Shown piece by piece: positions 43,547 through 52,752 of a stretch of 64,000 nt of DNA; position 1 is the stretch's first letter, and each line of letters opens with the position of its first letter. A program made the position numbers and the translations under genes. The notes below the pieces were generated by a model. That model did not search any database. It saw only the letters and a program-made list of their open reading frames with translations, and was not told the origin of the DNA. The DNA comes from Sporocytophaga myxococcoides DSM 11118 (GTDB lineage Bacteria > Bacteroidota > Bacteroidia > Cytophagales > Cytophagaceae): positions 62,001 to 126,000 of the forward strand of contig NZ_AUFX01000012.1 of assembly GCF_000426725.1 (NCBI RefSeq), given 5' to 3'.

Positions 43547-46500
43547 ATGAGTGAGGAAATACTTAAGGCACTGGCACAGTTATATGCTATCATTACCAAG
43601 CAGGACACAGGTGTAAGTGAAAAAGAAAGAAACTATGTTATAGATTCCTTCCGTTCAAAACTTGACCAGGTAAGGCTTAAGGAATATGTAGCACTATATG
43701 ATGAATTTGCCGGTATAGATAATCAGGATAAAAAAGACAAGCCTGAAAAACTTACTTCTGTAAAAGATTCCGTAAGAACACTTTCTATCTGCAGAAAGAT
43801 TAATAAAACGCTCGTTCAGAAGCAGAAAATCATTGTGCTTATCGAACTTCTGGAGCTCGTTCGTTCAGATGGAAATTATACACCTCAGAGAAAACAAATT
43901 ATTGAAACAGTCTCAGAAAGCTTTAATATTGAAAAGAACGAACATGATCTCATAGAGTGGTTCGTATTTTCAAGATCTGAAGAGCTGAAGACGGATAGTG
44001 CTTTCCTTTTTATCAAAAGCGAAGGAGAAGCATTGGAGCCTGCTCCTAACATTATATTTAATCATCATATCCTTGCTCCTGTAAGGTTCCTCTTTCTGGA
44101 GTCAGTAGATCTTATCTTCTTAAAAACAGAAGGGGATGGTTTTACTTTAAATGGTCTTCCTGTAAACTCGGAAGAGATTAAGCTATTCCCTTATGGAAGT
44201 ATACTTAAGTCTTCTATAGGTGCTACGTTCTTTTACAGTGATATCATCAGGTATTTTATAAAGGAAGAAAATAAAAAGCCTGTAACATTTAACGTAACGG
44301 ATCTTGAGTATACATTTCAGTCTGGCCGCATAGGCTTGCGTGATATCAATATCGCCGAAAGAGAAGGCACTCTTATTGGTATCATGGGAGCCAGTGGTGC
44401 GGGCAAAACCACTTTGTTGAATGTTTTGTCTGGTATTGAAATTCCGTCTAAAGGTCAGGTTATGCTGAATGGAATTGATATACATAAAGAGAAAGAAAAG
44501 TCTACCGGAATAATCGGATATATCTCTCAGGATGATCTTCTCTTTGAAGACCTCACAGTATTTGAAAATTTATTCTATTGTGCAAAGCTTTGCTTTGACA
44601 AGCTTCCTGATGCTGAAATCAGAGAGAACGTCGAAGGCCTTCTGGGAAGCCTCGGGCTGGCTTATGTAAAAGATCTTAAAGTCGGAAGCCCTCTGGAAAA
44701 GACCATAAGCGGGGGTCAGAGAAAAAGACTGAACATAGCCCTCGAACTGATTAGGGAGCCATTGGTTCTATTTGTGGATGAACCAACTTCAGGACTTTCT
44801 TCAAGAGACTCTGAAAACGTTATTGACCTTCTGAAAGAGCTTTCTCTAAAGGGAAAACTGATCTTTGTTGTAATTCACCAGCCTTCATCGGACATCTATA
44901 AGATGTTTGATAAAATGTATATTCTGGATACAGGTGGATTTCCGATATTTTATGGTAACCCTGTTGAAGGTGTTATCTATTTCAAAAAAATTGCAAATCA
45001 TGCCGACGCTGAAAAGGGTCAATGCTTCTCATGTGGTAATGTAAACCCTGAACAGATATTTAATATTGTAGAAGAACAGGTTGTTGATGAATATGGTAAT
45101 TTCACAGGGAAAAGAAAAATCTCTACCAGCGAATGGTATACCAGCTTTAAGAAAAATTTTGATATCCTAAAGCAAAAGGACAGCACTTTCAGTTTGCCCA
45201 AAGGGCTGGATCTTCCTACTATTACCAAACAATCAATGATATTTTTCCTGAGAGATTTAAAGGGAAAATTATCCAATAAGCAGTATCTTCTTATCAACCT
45301 TATTGAGGCCCCACTACTGGCTTTGATACTTAGTGTTGTAATAAGATATAAGAATACAACAAACGAATATCTTTTCAGATTCAATGAAAATATTCCTGCG
45401 TTTATTCTGATGAGTGTAATTGTTGCGCTTTTCATGGGACTTAGCCTTAGTGCAGAAGAAATTATCCGTGACAGGAAGATACTCAAGCGGGAAAAACTTT
45501 TAAATCTCAGTAGATTAGGATATCTGTTATCAAAGATTGTCATACTTTTTTCATTTTCAGCAATCCAAACGCTTCTATTTGTCGTAATAGGTACACTTGT
45601 GCTGGATATCAAGGGAATGGGCATGTCTTACTGGCTGATATTGTTCTCTTCATCCTGTGCAGCAAATGTTTTAGGTCTGATTATTTCTTCAGCCTTTAAT
45701 TCGGCAGTTATCGTATACATACTTATACCATTGATCCTTATTCCTCAGATGATCCTCAGCGGGGCCTTATTTAGTTTTGACAAGCTGAACGATTTTCTGA
45801 CAAATGATAAAAATAAGGTTCCGTTTGTTGCAGATCTAATGATTTCAAGATGGGGATATGAGGCGCTTGCAGTAAGTCAATTTAAAGATAATGGGTATCA
45901 AAGTCTGTTTTTCAAAGAGGAGCAGATAAAAGCAGTATCTGATTTTCAACTTGCTCATGGTCTTCCTTTAGTTGAGGAGTTAGTGAAGAAGCTTCAGGAA
46001 AAAGGAATTTCAGAAGAGGAAAGAAAAATTAAGTGGAACATAGTTCTTAATGAAATTAAAAAGAATGAACGATTGTCCGGATTTCCATCTCTTGCTCAAA
46101 TAAGCACTTTGGAAAAAGCAGGTTCAACAGAAGCTTCTCTTGAAGCAGTTTTGGAAATGATCCCAACACTTGATTCTTTTTACAATAAAACAGTTAATCA
46201 TGCTGTTGAAGCGATGGAGAAGAAAGGATTGTCCAATTCTTCTGAACTCAAAAACAGTCATTACAATGAGAGTTTATCCGATCTTGTAAGAAATCAGAAT
46301 TCTGTAGAAAGATATAAAATTTCAAAACAGGAAATATTGCCCAAAGTTGACCTGGTGTTTTTTGCATCAAAACCTGACGGCAATTTTGGATACAGGGCTC
46401 ACTTCTATGCTCCGTCTAAATATCTTGGAAGCATTAAGTTGGATACCTTCTGGTTTAACCTGATTGTATTGTGGACCATAACCGGAATGTTCTTTGCATT

Positions 46501-46567
46501 CTTATACTTTGATATCCTTAGAATTATTATTGATAAATCCTCAACTATGTTACAAAAGAAAAATTAA
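43547..46567 (+). CDS. ABCG-type ATPase-permease with TerB-like/FHA-like N-terminal region
   Basis: A 1006-residue half-transporter. The first 150 residues are helical and resemble TerB-like domains (KIIVLIELLELVRSDGNYT); residues about 170-225 may be a degenerate FHA-like beta domain (FTLNGLPVNSEEIKLFPYG). The ATPase follows: Walker A GASGAGKTT (about 280-288), signature SGGQRKR (about 388), Walker B LVLFVDEPTSGL (about 405-416). A CxxC-type CFSCGN lies near 490. ABC2-type membrane helices start at about 590 and the last is near 985, with a long soluble insertion between. Substrate unknown. Tightly coupled to siaC (21 bp) and a lipoprotein (4 bp). Confidence 0.9.
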   Translation: MSEEILKALAQLYAIITKQDTGVSEKERNYVIDSFRSKLDQVRLKEYVALYDEFAGIDNQDKKDKPEKLTSVKDSVRTLSICRKINKTLVQKQKIIVLIELLELVRSDGNYTPQRKQIIETVSESFNIEKNEHDLIEWFVFSRSEELKTDSAFLFIKSEGEALEPAPNIIFNHHILAPVRFLFLESVDLIFLKTEGDGFTLNGLPVNSEEIKLFPYGSILKSSIGATFFYSDIIRYFIKEENKKPVTFNVTDLEYTFQSGRIGLRDINIAEREGTLIGIMGASGAGKTTLLNVLSGIEIPSKGQVMLNGIDIHKEKEKSTGIIGYISQDDLLFEDLTVFENLFYCAKLCFDKLPDAEIRENVEGLLGSLGLAYVKDLKVGSPLEKTISGGQRKRLNIALELIREPLVLFVDEPTSGLSSRDSENVIDLLKELSLKGKLIFVVIHQPSSDIYKMFDKMYILDTGGFPIFYGNPVEGVIYFKKIANHADAEKGQCFSCGNVNPEQIFNIVEEQVVDEYGNFTGKRKISTSEWYTSFKKNFDILKQKDSTFSLPKGLDLPTITKQSMIFFLRDLKGKLSNKQYLLINLIEAPLLALILSVVIRYKNTTNEYLFRFNENIPAFILMSVIVALFMGLSLSAEEIIRDRKILKREKLLNLSRLGYLLSKIVILFSFSAIQTLLFVVIGTLVLDIKGMGMSYWLILFSSSCAANVLGLIISSAFNSAVIVYILIPLILIPQMILSGALFSFDKLNDFLTNDKNKVPFVADLMISRWGYEALAVSQFKDNGYQSLFFKEEQIKAVSDFQLAHGLPLVEELVKKLQEKGISEEERKIKWNIVLNEIKKNERLSGFPSLAQISTLEKAGSTEASLEAVLEMIPTLDSFYNKTVNHAVEAMEKKGLSNSSELKNSHYNESLSDLVRNQNSVERYKISKQEILPKVDLVFFASKPDGNFGYRAHFYAPSKYLGSIKLDTFWFNLIVLWTITGMFFAFLYFDILRIIIDKSSTMLQKKN

Positions 46568-46571
46568 TTGT

Positions 46572-47465
46572 ATGAAAGACAGAAGTTATATTTTACTAGC
46601 TATACTTTTATCTGCATGCAGCACTCACTCTTCCACAGATGAGAGGCTTACAAATTCCATAGACTCTGCAGTAGTTGTACCTGATGTTCAGGTATCTGAA
46701 AAGACCATCCAGGGAATCATGCAATCCGTACCTTCTCCACTTGAAATTTCTACAATGATCAAAGAATCAGGGGGAGACTATGATCGGGGAATACTTAATA
46801 AAGTGACTAATGCATCAAATTATAACAGCACTTTTAAAAAATCTATCAATCTCGGTGTTTTTAGCACGGATCTTGGTTATATAAATATATATAGTAAAAG
46901 TTCTGATGCCCTAAGTTATATTTCCTGCGTAAAAGGAATATCGGATGATCTGGGAATTGGTCAGTTCTTTGATCTGAAGGCGTTCAAGAGACTTGCAGAG
47001 AACAATAACAATTATGATTCACTGCTCCTGATTACGACTTCTACATTCGAAGATATTAACCGTTTTCTTAAGGAAAAAAAGAGATCAGAACAAAGTGTTC
47101 TTATGCTTAGTGGCGGATGGATTGAAGCACTACACATTGCCTTGAAAGTGCATGAAGCAAATCAGAACGAAGATCTGAAAGAAAAGATCGGAGAGCAGAA
47201 AATCGTTCTTGAAAAAATTGTTTTGCTCCTTTCAAACTATAAGGCAAGGCCAGAAGTGAAAGATTTGCTGGCAGATCTTGAGAAGCTGAACGAAGTTTAT
47301 AAAAAAGTAGAAATCAGCTATACATATCAGGAATCTGTAATGAAGGAAGTTGATGGAGTATTAGTGGTTGAAGATCAGACGACAAGTAAAGTCACAATAT
47401 CTGATGATCAATTAAATCAAATTAGATCTATTGTTGCAGATCTTAGAAATAGAATTACCGTATAA
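46572..47465 (+). CDS. Lipoprotein of the Sia-like cluster
   Basis: A 297-residue lipoprotein from ATG 46572 (a longer frame from 46494 overlaps the transporter and lacks a proper signal). The lipobox is LSAC (Cys16). The rest is mostly helical: SPLEISTMIKESGGDYD, FKKSINLGVFSTDLGYINIY, then a helical C-terminal half with coiled-coil tendency. I do not recognise a named family. It is 4 bp behind the transporter gene, so the two products probably work together at the envelope. Confidence 0.82.
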   Translation: MKDRSYILLAILLSACSTHSSTDERLTNSIDSAVVVPDVQVSEKTIQGIMQSVPSPLEISTMIKESGGDYDRGILNKVTNASNYNSTFKKSINLGVFSTDLGYINIYSKSSDALSYISCVKGISDDLGIGQFFDLKAFKRLAENNNNYDSLLLITTSTFEDINRFLKEKKRSEQSVLMLSGGWIEALHIALKVHEANQNEDLKEKIGEQKIVLEKIVLLLSNYKARPEVKDLLADLEKLNEVYKKVEISYTYQESVMKEVDGVLVVEDQTTSKVTISDDQLNQIRSIVADLRNRITV

Positions 47466-47491
47466 TTATTAAAGTATTAAATATTAGTTTT

Positions 47492-47905
47492 ATGAACAAG
47501 AAATCAATCTTCCTGGTATTAATATTTTTTGCTTTTACTTCTATCAAAGCATTTTCTCAATGTAGTTCGGATGAGTGTATTGCCAAGCTAGGCGAGGGAT
47601 ATACCTTTCTTAAAACCTACAAGATGGAAAGTGTGGGCGAGGAAACAGAACATTCCTATGTATTCAGCAGTAAGGAAACGAGTTATATGCTTGTGCTTTG
47701 CGGAAAAGATGGTGCTAGCCAGAATGTAACTGTAACACTTTTTGACTCAAACAGAAAGGAGATAGCAACGAATTATGACAAGAAGAACAACAAATATTAT
47801 TCTGCGATTGTGTATACCAGCAAAGCTACAGGTATGTATTATCTGCGCTATTCTTTTCAAGGTGCTCAACCTTGCTGTGTAAGTGTATTAGCATTCAAAA
47901 AATAA
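47492..47905 (+). CDS. Small secreted protein, unknown family
   Basis: A 137-residue exported protein with signal peptide (about 1-22, ending KAFSQ). The mature part is beta-rich and contains five Cys, including CSSDEC near the start and CC near the end, so disulfides are likely. YYLRYSFQGAQPCC suggests a small beta-sandwich similar to pre-peptidase C-terminal domains. It is 26 bp behind the lipoprotein gene and followed by a terminator-like hairpin. Confidence 0.75.
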   Translation: MNKKSIFLVLIFFAFTSIKAFSQCSSDECIAKLGEGYTFLKTYKMESVGEETEHSYVFSSKETSYMLVLCGKDGASQNVTVTLFDSNRKEIATNYDKKNNKYYSAIVYTSKATGMYYLRYSFQGAQPCCVSVLAFKK

Positions 47906-47936
47906 CTTTAAAGGGGATTAAAAATCAGAATTAGTC

Positions 47937-47963
47937 AGGCAGATTGAAAGATCTGCCTTATTA
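47937..47963 (+). terminator. Terminator-like hairpin inside the cluster
   Basis: AGGCAGAT (47937-47944) pairs perfectly with ATCTGCCT (47951-47958), then TATTATTATTT. Partial termination here would make the last two genes less expressed than the first five. Confidence 0.65.
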
Positions 47964-47986
47964 TTATTTCTTCAAACGGGATCAGA

Positions 47987-49351
47987 ATGAACAAATTAAT
48001 TGTCAGCCTCGTATTATCCTATCTGCTGGTTCTGGCACCTGCTTATGCTCAGACTGTTTACCCTATGCTTGTGAAATCTCACGAAGAATTTCAGCATTCT
48101 ATAGGGGGAGATGGAGAAGATGAGTGTATTAAAATTCTTGAAGTAAAAGATAAAGATAAAGGATATTTGTTTTCTGGTAATACACAGGGAGTGGGCGCAG
48201 GAAAGAGAGACTTCTATTTGTCAAGAATTGACAGCGTCGGAAAGTTGATGTGGACCAAAACATATGGAGGGAAAGACAATGAATTTGGCGGTTTCGTTGA
48301 AAAAACAAATGATGACAATTTCGTCATGGTAGGTTATACTGAAAGCTTTAACAAGGATAATAACCAGATACTGCTTATCAAAGTGGATCCAAAGGGAGCT
48401 GTTCTTTGGTCTAAAACAATAGGGCTTGATCGAAGTGTGTATGCCACTACACTTACTGTAGTCAGAGATGGTGGCTTTGTAATACTTGGGGAGACAATCA
48501 ACAACACAAGTAAAATTAAACATTCGGATATACTTGTTACCAAAACCGATAAGGACGGTAACATTTTATGGAGTAAGATTATAGGGGGTGAGAGAACTGA
48601 TTATGGATATAGTATCTCTGAAACAATAGACCATGGTTATATTATCGGAGGTGAGACAAACAGTTTTGGAAAGGGTGACTGGGATTTCTATTTCCTAAAG
48701 CTTAAGGAAAGCGGAGATATAGAATGGACCAGAGCATTCGGAACGGATTCATCTGATTATGGAAGGGTAGCCAAGCAGGCCCCTGATGGTACTTTTATCT
48801 TGGGCGGAACTTGTGTTACAGGGAAGGATGTAGATATGGAAATTGGTCTTGTGCGCGTGGATGCTAATGGTGGTCTTCTCTGGTCGAAGACAATGGGAGG
48901 ACAAAATGCAGAATATCTTCTGGATCTTATCACATTAGACGAACTGTCTTTTGCGATAGGAGGCTATACAAGCAGTTTTGGATTGAATCAGGAAGATGCA
49001 TTTATGTGTATTCTTGATTACAATGGAAAAATGAAGTGGATGAAGACCTATGGTGGTCCGCAAGAAGATCATGGAGTGGCTCTCTGTAAAACAACCAATG
49101 AGGGAATTATTCTTGCAGGCCAAACAAGCAGCTTTAATGCGAAAGCAAAGGATGTTATGCTAATAAAAACTACCAGAAAATGGTCGAAATATCAGTGTAA
49201 TGCAAATGTTGTAGTTCCTACTTCAGAAAAGTTTACTTCTAAAGTATTGTATGGGGGAACTCAAACAGAGGTAAGAATGAATTTATATGATGTAGATATA
49301 TCGATTTCTGATGTTAAATTTTCGGAAAGAACTTTATGTGTACCTTATTAA
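47987..49351 (+). CDS. Secreted repeat protein, predicted beta-propeller
   Basis: A 454-residue exported protein with signal peptide (about 1-22). It has six to seven repeats of about 50 residues, each with the pattern D-f-y-l-x-k-x-d-x-x-G-x-l-x-W-x-k-t-x-G-G (for example GNILWSKIIGG, GGLLWSKTMGG, GKMKWMKTYGG), consistent with a beta-propeller. The C-terminal 50 residues are different and may be an adaptor. Probably periplasmic or outer-membrane-associated, binding a partner protein. No T9SS signal is evident. Confidence 0.82.
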   Translation: MNKLIVSLVLSYLLVLAPAYAQTVYPMLVKSHEEFQHSIGGDGEDECIKILEVKDKDKGYLFSGNTQGVGAGKRDFYLSRIDSVGKLMWTKTYGGKDNEFGGFVEKTNDDNFVMVGYTESFNKDNNQILLIKVDPKGAVLWSKTIGLDRSVYATTLTVVRDGGFVILGETINNTSKIKHSDILVTKTDKDGNILWSKIIGGERTDYGYSISETIDHGYIIGGETNSFGKGDWDFYFLKLKESGDIEWTRAFGTDSSDYGRVAKQAPDGTFILGGTCVTGKDVDMEIGLVRVDANGGLLWSKTMGGQNAEYLLDLITLDELSFAIGGYTSSFGLNQEDAFMCILDYNGKMKWMKTYGGPQEDHGVALCKTTNEGIILAGQTSSFNAKAKDVMLIKTTRKWSKYQCNANVVVPTSEKFTSKVLYGGTQTEVRMNLYDVDISISDVKFSERTLCVPY

Positions 49352-49396
49352 TATCGCTTAGAATGGCTATAAGTTAATTATTGAATTGTCGTAAGT

Positions 49397-51502
49397 ATGA
49401 AACGCTTATATAAAATATATCTCTTATTGGTGTTGTTGTGCGTTTCCGGCTCAGCATTCTCACAAACAGAGCAATTGATTCAGGTTGCCGACGAGGTTTA
49501 TAACTTCGGTGACATTAAAGATGCCCAGGAGATTTATAAACAAGTTCTGGAGCTTGATTCCCAACATGTAAAGGCTAATTACATGACTGGTAAGTGTTAT
49601 ATTGAAACTATCAGTAAAGAAAAGTCTTTACCTTACTTGCTTAAGGCATATGATCTAGATCACAAATATGCTGCCAATATTCTCTATCTTATCGGACTTT
49701 CTTATCATTATAATTATTCATTTGAACAGGCTATAGGATTTTATAAACAATATATTGAAAAGCTTGAGTCTGGTGTTTATAGCAAGGATTATAACAATGA
49801 CAAGGTCATGGAGGAGCTAAAGAAAGCCAATAGAAGGATAGATGAATGTAACACTGCCCTTGTTATGATTAAAAATCCTGTTCATGTCAAAGTTGAGAAC
49901 CTTGGAAAAGAAATAAATTCTGAATTCCCTGATTATGCTCCGGTTATTTCTGCAGATCAAAAGATCATGTTCTTTACTTCCAGAAGAAAGGGTAGTATCG
50001 GTGGTAACAAAGATAAAGACAACGAGTTCTTTGAAGACGTTTACTTCTCTCATGGAAGCAATGGTAAATGGAATGAAGCTGAAAACGTTGGAACAAAAAT
50101 TAACTCTAAACTTCATGAATCAAGTATTGGTCTTAGTCATGATGGTAAGCAGCTTTTCGTTTATGTAGATAACGATAAAAACAAAGGAGATATCTTCTAT
50201 TGCTTTATTGATGCAAACAATGAATGGTCATCGCCAAAGCCTTTTGGAAAACCTGTAAATTCTGAATTTATTGAGAACGCAATTACAATTTCTGAAGACG
50301 GAAATACCGTTGTTTTTAGCAGTAACAGAAAAGGTGGAAAAGGAGGTTTAGATTTATTTATTTCTACAAGAAAGAATAAAAATGCCAATTGGAGTGAGCC
50401 TCAGAATATAGCGGCCATTAATTCTGAATATGATGATGAGTCTCCATATATTACAGGAAAGACGCTTTACTTTAGCTCTAAAGGGCATGAGGGCATGGGA
50501 GGGTATGATCTTTTCAAATCTGAATTTGATTCAACCTCTTCTACATGGAGTAAACCACAGAACCTTGGACATCCTATCAACTCCGCCGATGATGATTTTT
50601 CTATAGTTGTGGCTGATGGAGGTAAAATTGGTTATATAGCTTCTGTAAAAAAAGAAGGTTTCGGGAACATGGATATCTATAAAGTTTTTTTTGAAGAAAA
50701 GCCAAAAGAAGAGCTAGCTCAAAAGACTGAAGAGAAGAAACCTGAAGAGAAAAAGTCTGAAAAGAAAACACAGTCCCTTTCTCCGAAAAATGAGTTGTTT
50801 AAATCTGCTCCTGTCGCTAAAAAGGAAGTAGTTAAAGGATTCAAGATCATCATAAATGTATATGATGCAGTTTCTAAAGAGCCTTTAAATGCCTCAATTA
50901 AGTTAAATTTTTCTGACCCTAATACCGGATTGATAGAGGCTAAATGTGTAGCCGGAAAGTTTTCTAAAGAATATAAAGTAAAACCATCTTCAAATTTGGC
51001 TATTTCTGTTGATTATACAGGTTATGTATTTTCTACTGCCAATGTAGCCTTAAATGATTCTGTTATCACTAAGAATTTTTATATGGAAAAGATCAAGGAA
51101 GGTGTTTCCAGAATTTTGAGGAACATATACTTTGATTTTGATAAGGCTACTTTAAAAAGTGAATCTAATTCAGAACTGAATAACTTATATAAATTCCTTG
51201 CAGCTAATGCTGGTGTGAAAGTTAGAATAGATGGACATACCGATAGCAAAGGCTCTCATCAGTATAACAATTCATTATCTCAGAAGAGATCTGAAGAGGT
51301 TGTTAATTGGCTTGTGTCAAAAGGAATATCCAGAGACAGGGTATCAGCAAAAGGATTTGGTGAAAGCAAGCCGCTTGCAAGTAACGATGATGAAGATGAA
51401 GGAAGAGAACTTAACAGAAGAACTGAGTTTGTTATCCTTGAAAATTCAAGCACAGCAACATCTTTCAATTATTTGAAAGATGTTGCCGTATTTTTACTTT
51501 AG
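49397..51502 (+). CDS. PorE-like OmpA-family protein (TPR, PD40 propeller, OmpA)
   Basis: A 701-residue envelope protein: signal peptide (about 1-22), TPR repeats (about 25-150), WD40/PD40-like propeller (about 175-430; FFTSRRKGSIGG, FSSNRKGGKGG, YFSSKGHEGMGG), a Lys/Glu-rich linker, a carboxypeptidase-regulatory-like sandwich (about 480-560) and an OmpA C-terminal domain (about 570-690; RIDGHTDSKGS) that binds peptidoglycan. This order matches PorE of the T9SS, which is usually a lipoprotein; here no lipobox is seen. It is the last gene of the cluster and could anchor it to peptidoglycan. Confidence 0.88.
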   Translation: MKRLYKIYLLLVLLCVSGSAFSQTEQLIQVADEVYNFGDIKDAQEIYKQVLELDSQHVKANYMTGKCYIETISKEKSLPYLLKAYDLDHKYAANILYLIGLSYHYNYSFEQAIGFYKQYIEKLESGVYSKDYNNDKVMEELKKANRRIDECNTALVMIKNPVHVKVENLGKEINSEFPDYAPVISADQKIMFFTSRRKGSIGGNKDKDNEFFEDVYFSHGSNGKWNEAENVGTKINSKLHESSIGLSHDGKQLFVYVDNDKNKGDIFYCFIDANNEWSSPKPFGKPVNSEFIENAITISEDGNTVVFSSNRKGGKGGLDLFISTRKNKNANWSEPQNIAAINSEYDDESPYITGKTLYFSSKGHEGMGGYDLFKSEFDSTSSTWSKPQNLGHPINSADDDFSIVVADGGKIGYIASVKKEGFGNMDIYKVFFEEKPKEELAQKTEEKKPEEKKSEKKTQSLSPKNELFKSAPVAKKEVVKGFKIIINVYDAVSKEPLNASIKLNFSDPNTGLIEAKCVAGKFSKEYKVKPSSNLAISVDYTGYVFSTANVALNDSVITKNFYMEKIKEGVSRILRNIYFDFDKATLKSESNSELNNLYKFLAANAGVKVRIDGHTDSKGSHQYNNSLSQKRSEEVVNWLVSKGISRDRVSAKGFGESKPLASNDDEDEGRELNRRTEFVILENSSTATSFNYLKDVAVFLL

Positions 51503-51692
51503 TTGATTTTTTCCTAAGGATTATCTTAGCCAATTTAATAATCAAAAACTTATTGGGATGCAAAGGACGATTTGATAAAAAATATTGAATCTGTTGCTTC
51601 GCTGTTGACTCTCGGTTTAAGTTTGCTGATAATCTCTAGAATAGTTAAAAGCTTTGTTTATGCCCTTCTTATTGATCCGAATAAGGAGATTG

Positions 51693-52745
51693 TTAATTAG
51701 CAAGAGTATCTTTTATTTCGGCTGGGTTTTCCCTTGAGAAAGCATTTAAATACCTTTCTACAACTTCGTAAATTACAATTTCAGGCTTTACTTCTTCTAT
51801 AACTTTATAATCAAAGCTATTCCATTGATGATGTCTTTCTGTGACGTTAAAATGATTTGTAAAGAACGGCCTTAAAAACTTGTAATAAGAATCATGAAAG
51901 AGGACAATATTTTTTTTTGCCAGGTTTCTGTTGTTGATCAGTTCAAAATTGTATTTATAATCTTTAAAATCCTTTTCAAGGTTTACCATTTCAGCTAGAT
52001 CTTTTCCTTCTACCTCTTCCATAACGACTTTGTAATCCGAAATAGGTACTGGTTTTAATTCAGGATATTTTACAGATAACTGGTTAATGATTTCTGTATA
52101 TCCGGTAAAGCCTCCATAGTATGTCCAGTGGGAGTCTGTTTTGTAATAAAGAAAATGCTTGCCATCTTTTGCTTTGATCAAAGGTTCTCTTAAATCAATT
52201 ATATTTAAATCGGTGTTCTTTTTTAAATATGGTAAAATCTGATCTGCAACAGTAACACCTTTTTTGTATGGGAAATATTCAGGATAGACAGTCTGTTTGT
52301 TAGGGCACATAATGATGTAAAAATCAATATTCCTCTTCTTTAGCCATCTTTGTTGAGCTTCCAGATTATGCTTGATTTTTAAAAGTGATGTATCTGCAAT
52401 TATTTGCTGACCTGTAAAGCTTTCAAGTGCATATCCGTCTCCATTGCCAGAATAATATAACCAATCTTCAGAACCCTGGATTACCGTGGGAGTAATATTA
52501 GTTTCTTTTAAGATTTTTGTTTTTATGTAATAATAAGAACTAATGAGCTCTCGCTTTAATGTTAAAGAATCTGTTAAAAGATTTTCATAAGCAGAAATCT
52601 TTGCTTTAAAGGTTTGTGGCTTTTCCTCCGGGTTAGGAGTTTTTTGATTATTTAGTGTATTCAGAAATAATAAACAGGGAATGAAGAGTAAAATGGCGAA
52701 TATCGTTGCAAGAAATATATCACTTGTTTTATGTCTGTTTTTCAT
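51693..52745 (-). CDS. AlgJ/AlgX-like SGNH-type O-acetyltransferase
   Basis: A 350-residue protein from ATG 52745, 7 bp behind the MBOAT stop; the frame extends to 52793 but overlaps that gene. One N-terminal membrane helix (about 11-31) anchors a periplasmic ALGX/SGNH-like domain with GSEDWLYYSGNG, the conserved DSHWTYYGG (Asp-x-His pair) and FHDSYYKF holding the likely Ser nucleophile. AlgJ/AlgX enzymes transfer acetyl groups onto exopolysaccharide. It partners the upstream MBOAT protein. Confidence 0.88.
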   Translation of the reverse strand: MKNRHKTSDIFLATIFAILLFIPCLLFLNTLNNQKTPNPEEKPQTFKAKISAYENLLTDSLTLKRELISSYYYIKTKILKETNITPTVIQGSEDWLYYSGNGDGYALESFTGQQIIADTSLLKIKHNLEAQQRWLKKRNIDFYIIMCPNKQTVYPEYFPYKKGVTVADQILPYLKKNTDLNIIDLREPLIKAKDGKHFLYYKTDSHWTYYGGFTGYTEIINQLSVKYPELKPVPISDYKVVMEEVEGKDLAEMVNLEKDFKDYKYNFELINNRNLAKKNIVLFHDSYYKFLRPFFTNHFNVTERHHQWNSFDYKVIEEVKPEIVIYEVVERYLNAFSRENPAEIKDTLAN

Positions 52746-52752
52746 TTCAATA

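Noticed and set aside
46494-46571. Upstream start for the cluster lipoprotein
   Set aside because: It overlaps the transporter gene and hides the signal peptide and lipobox that begin at ATG 46572.
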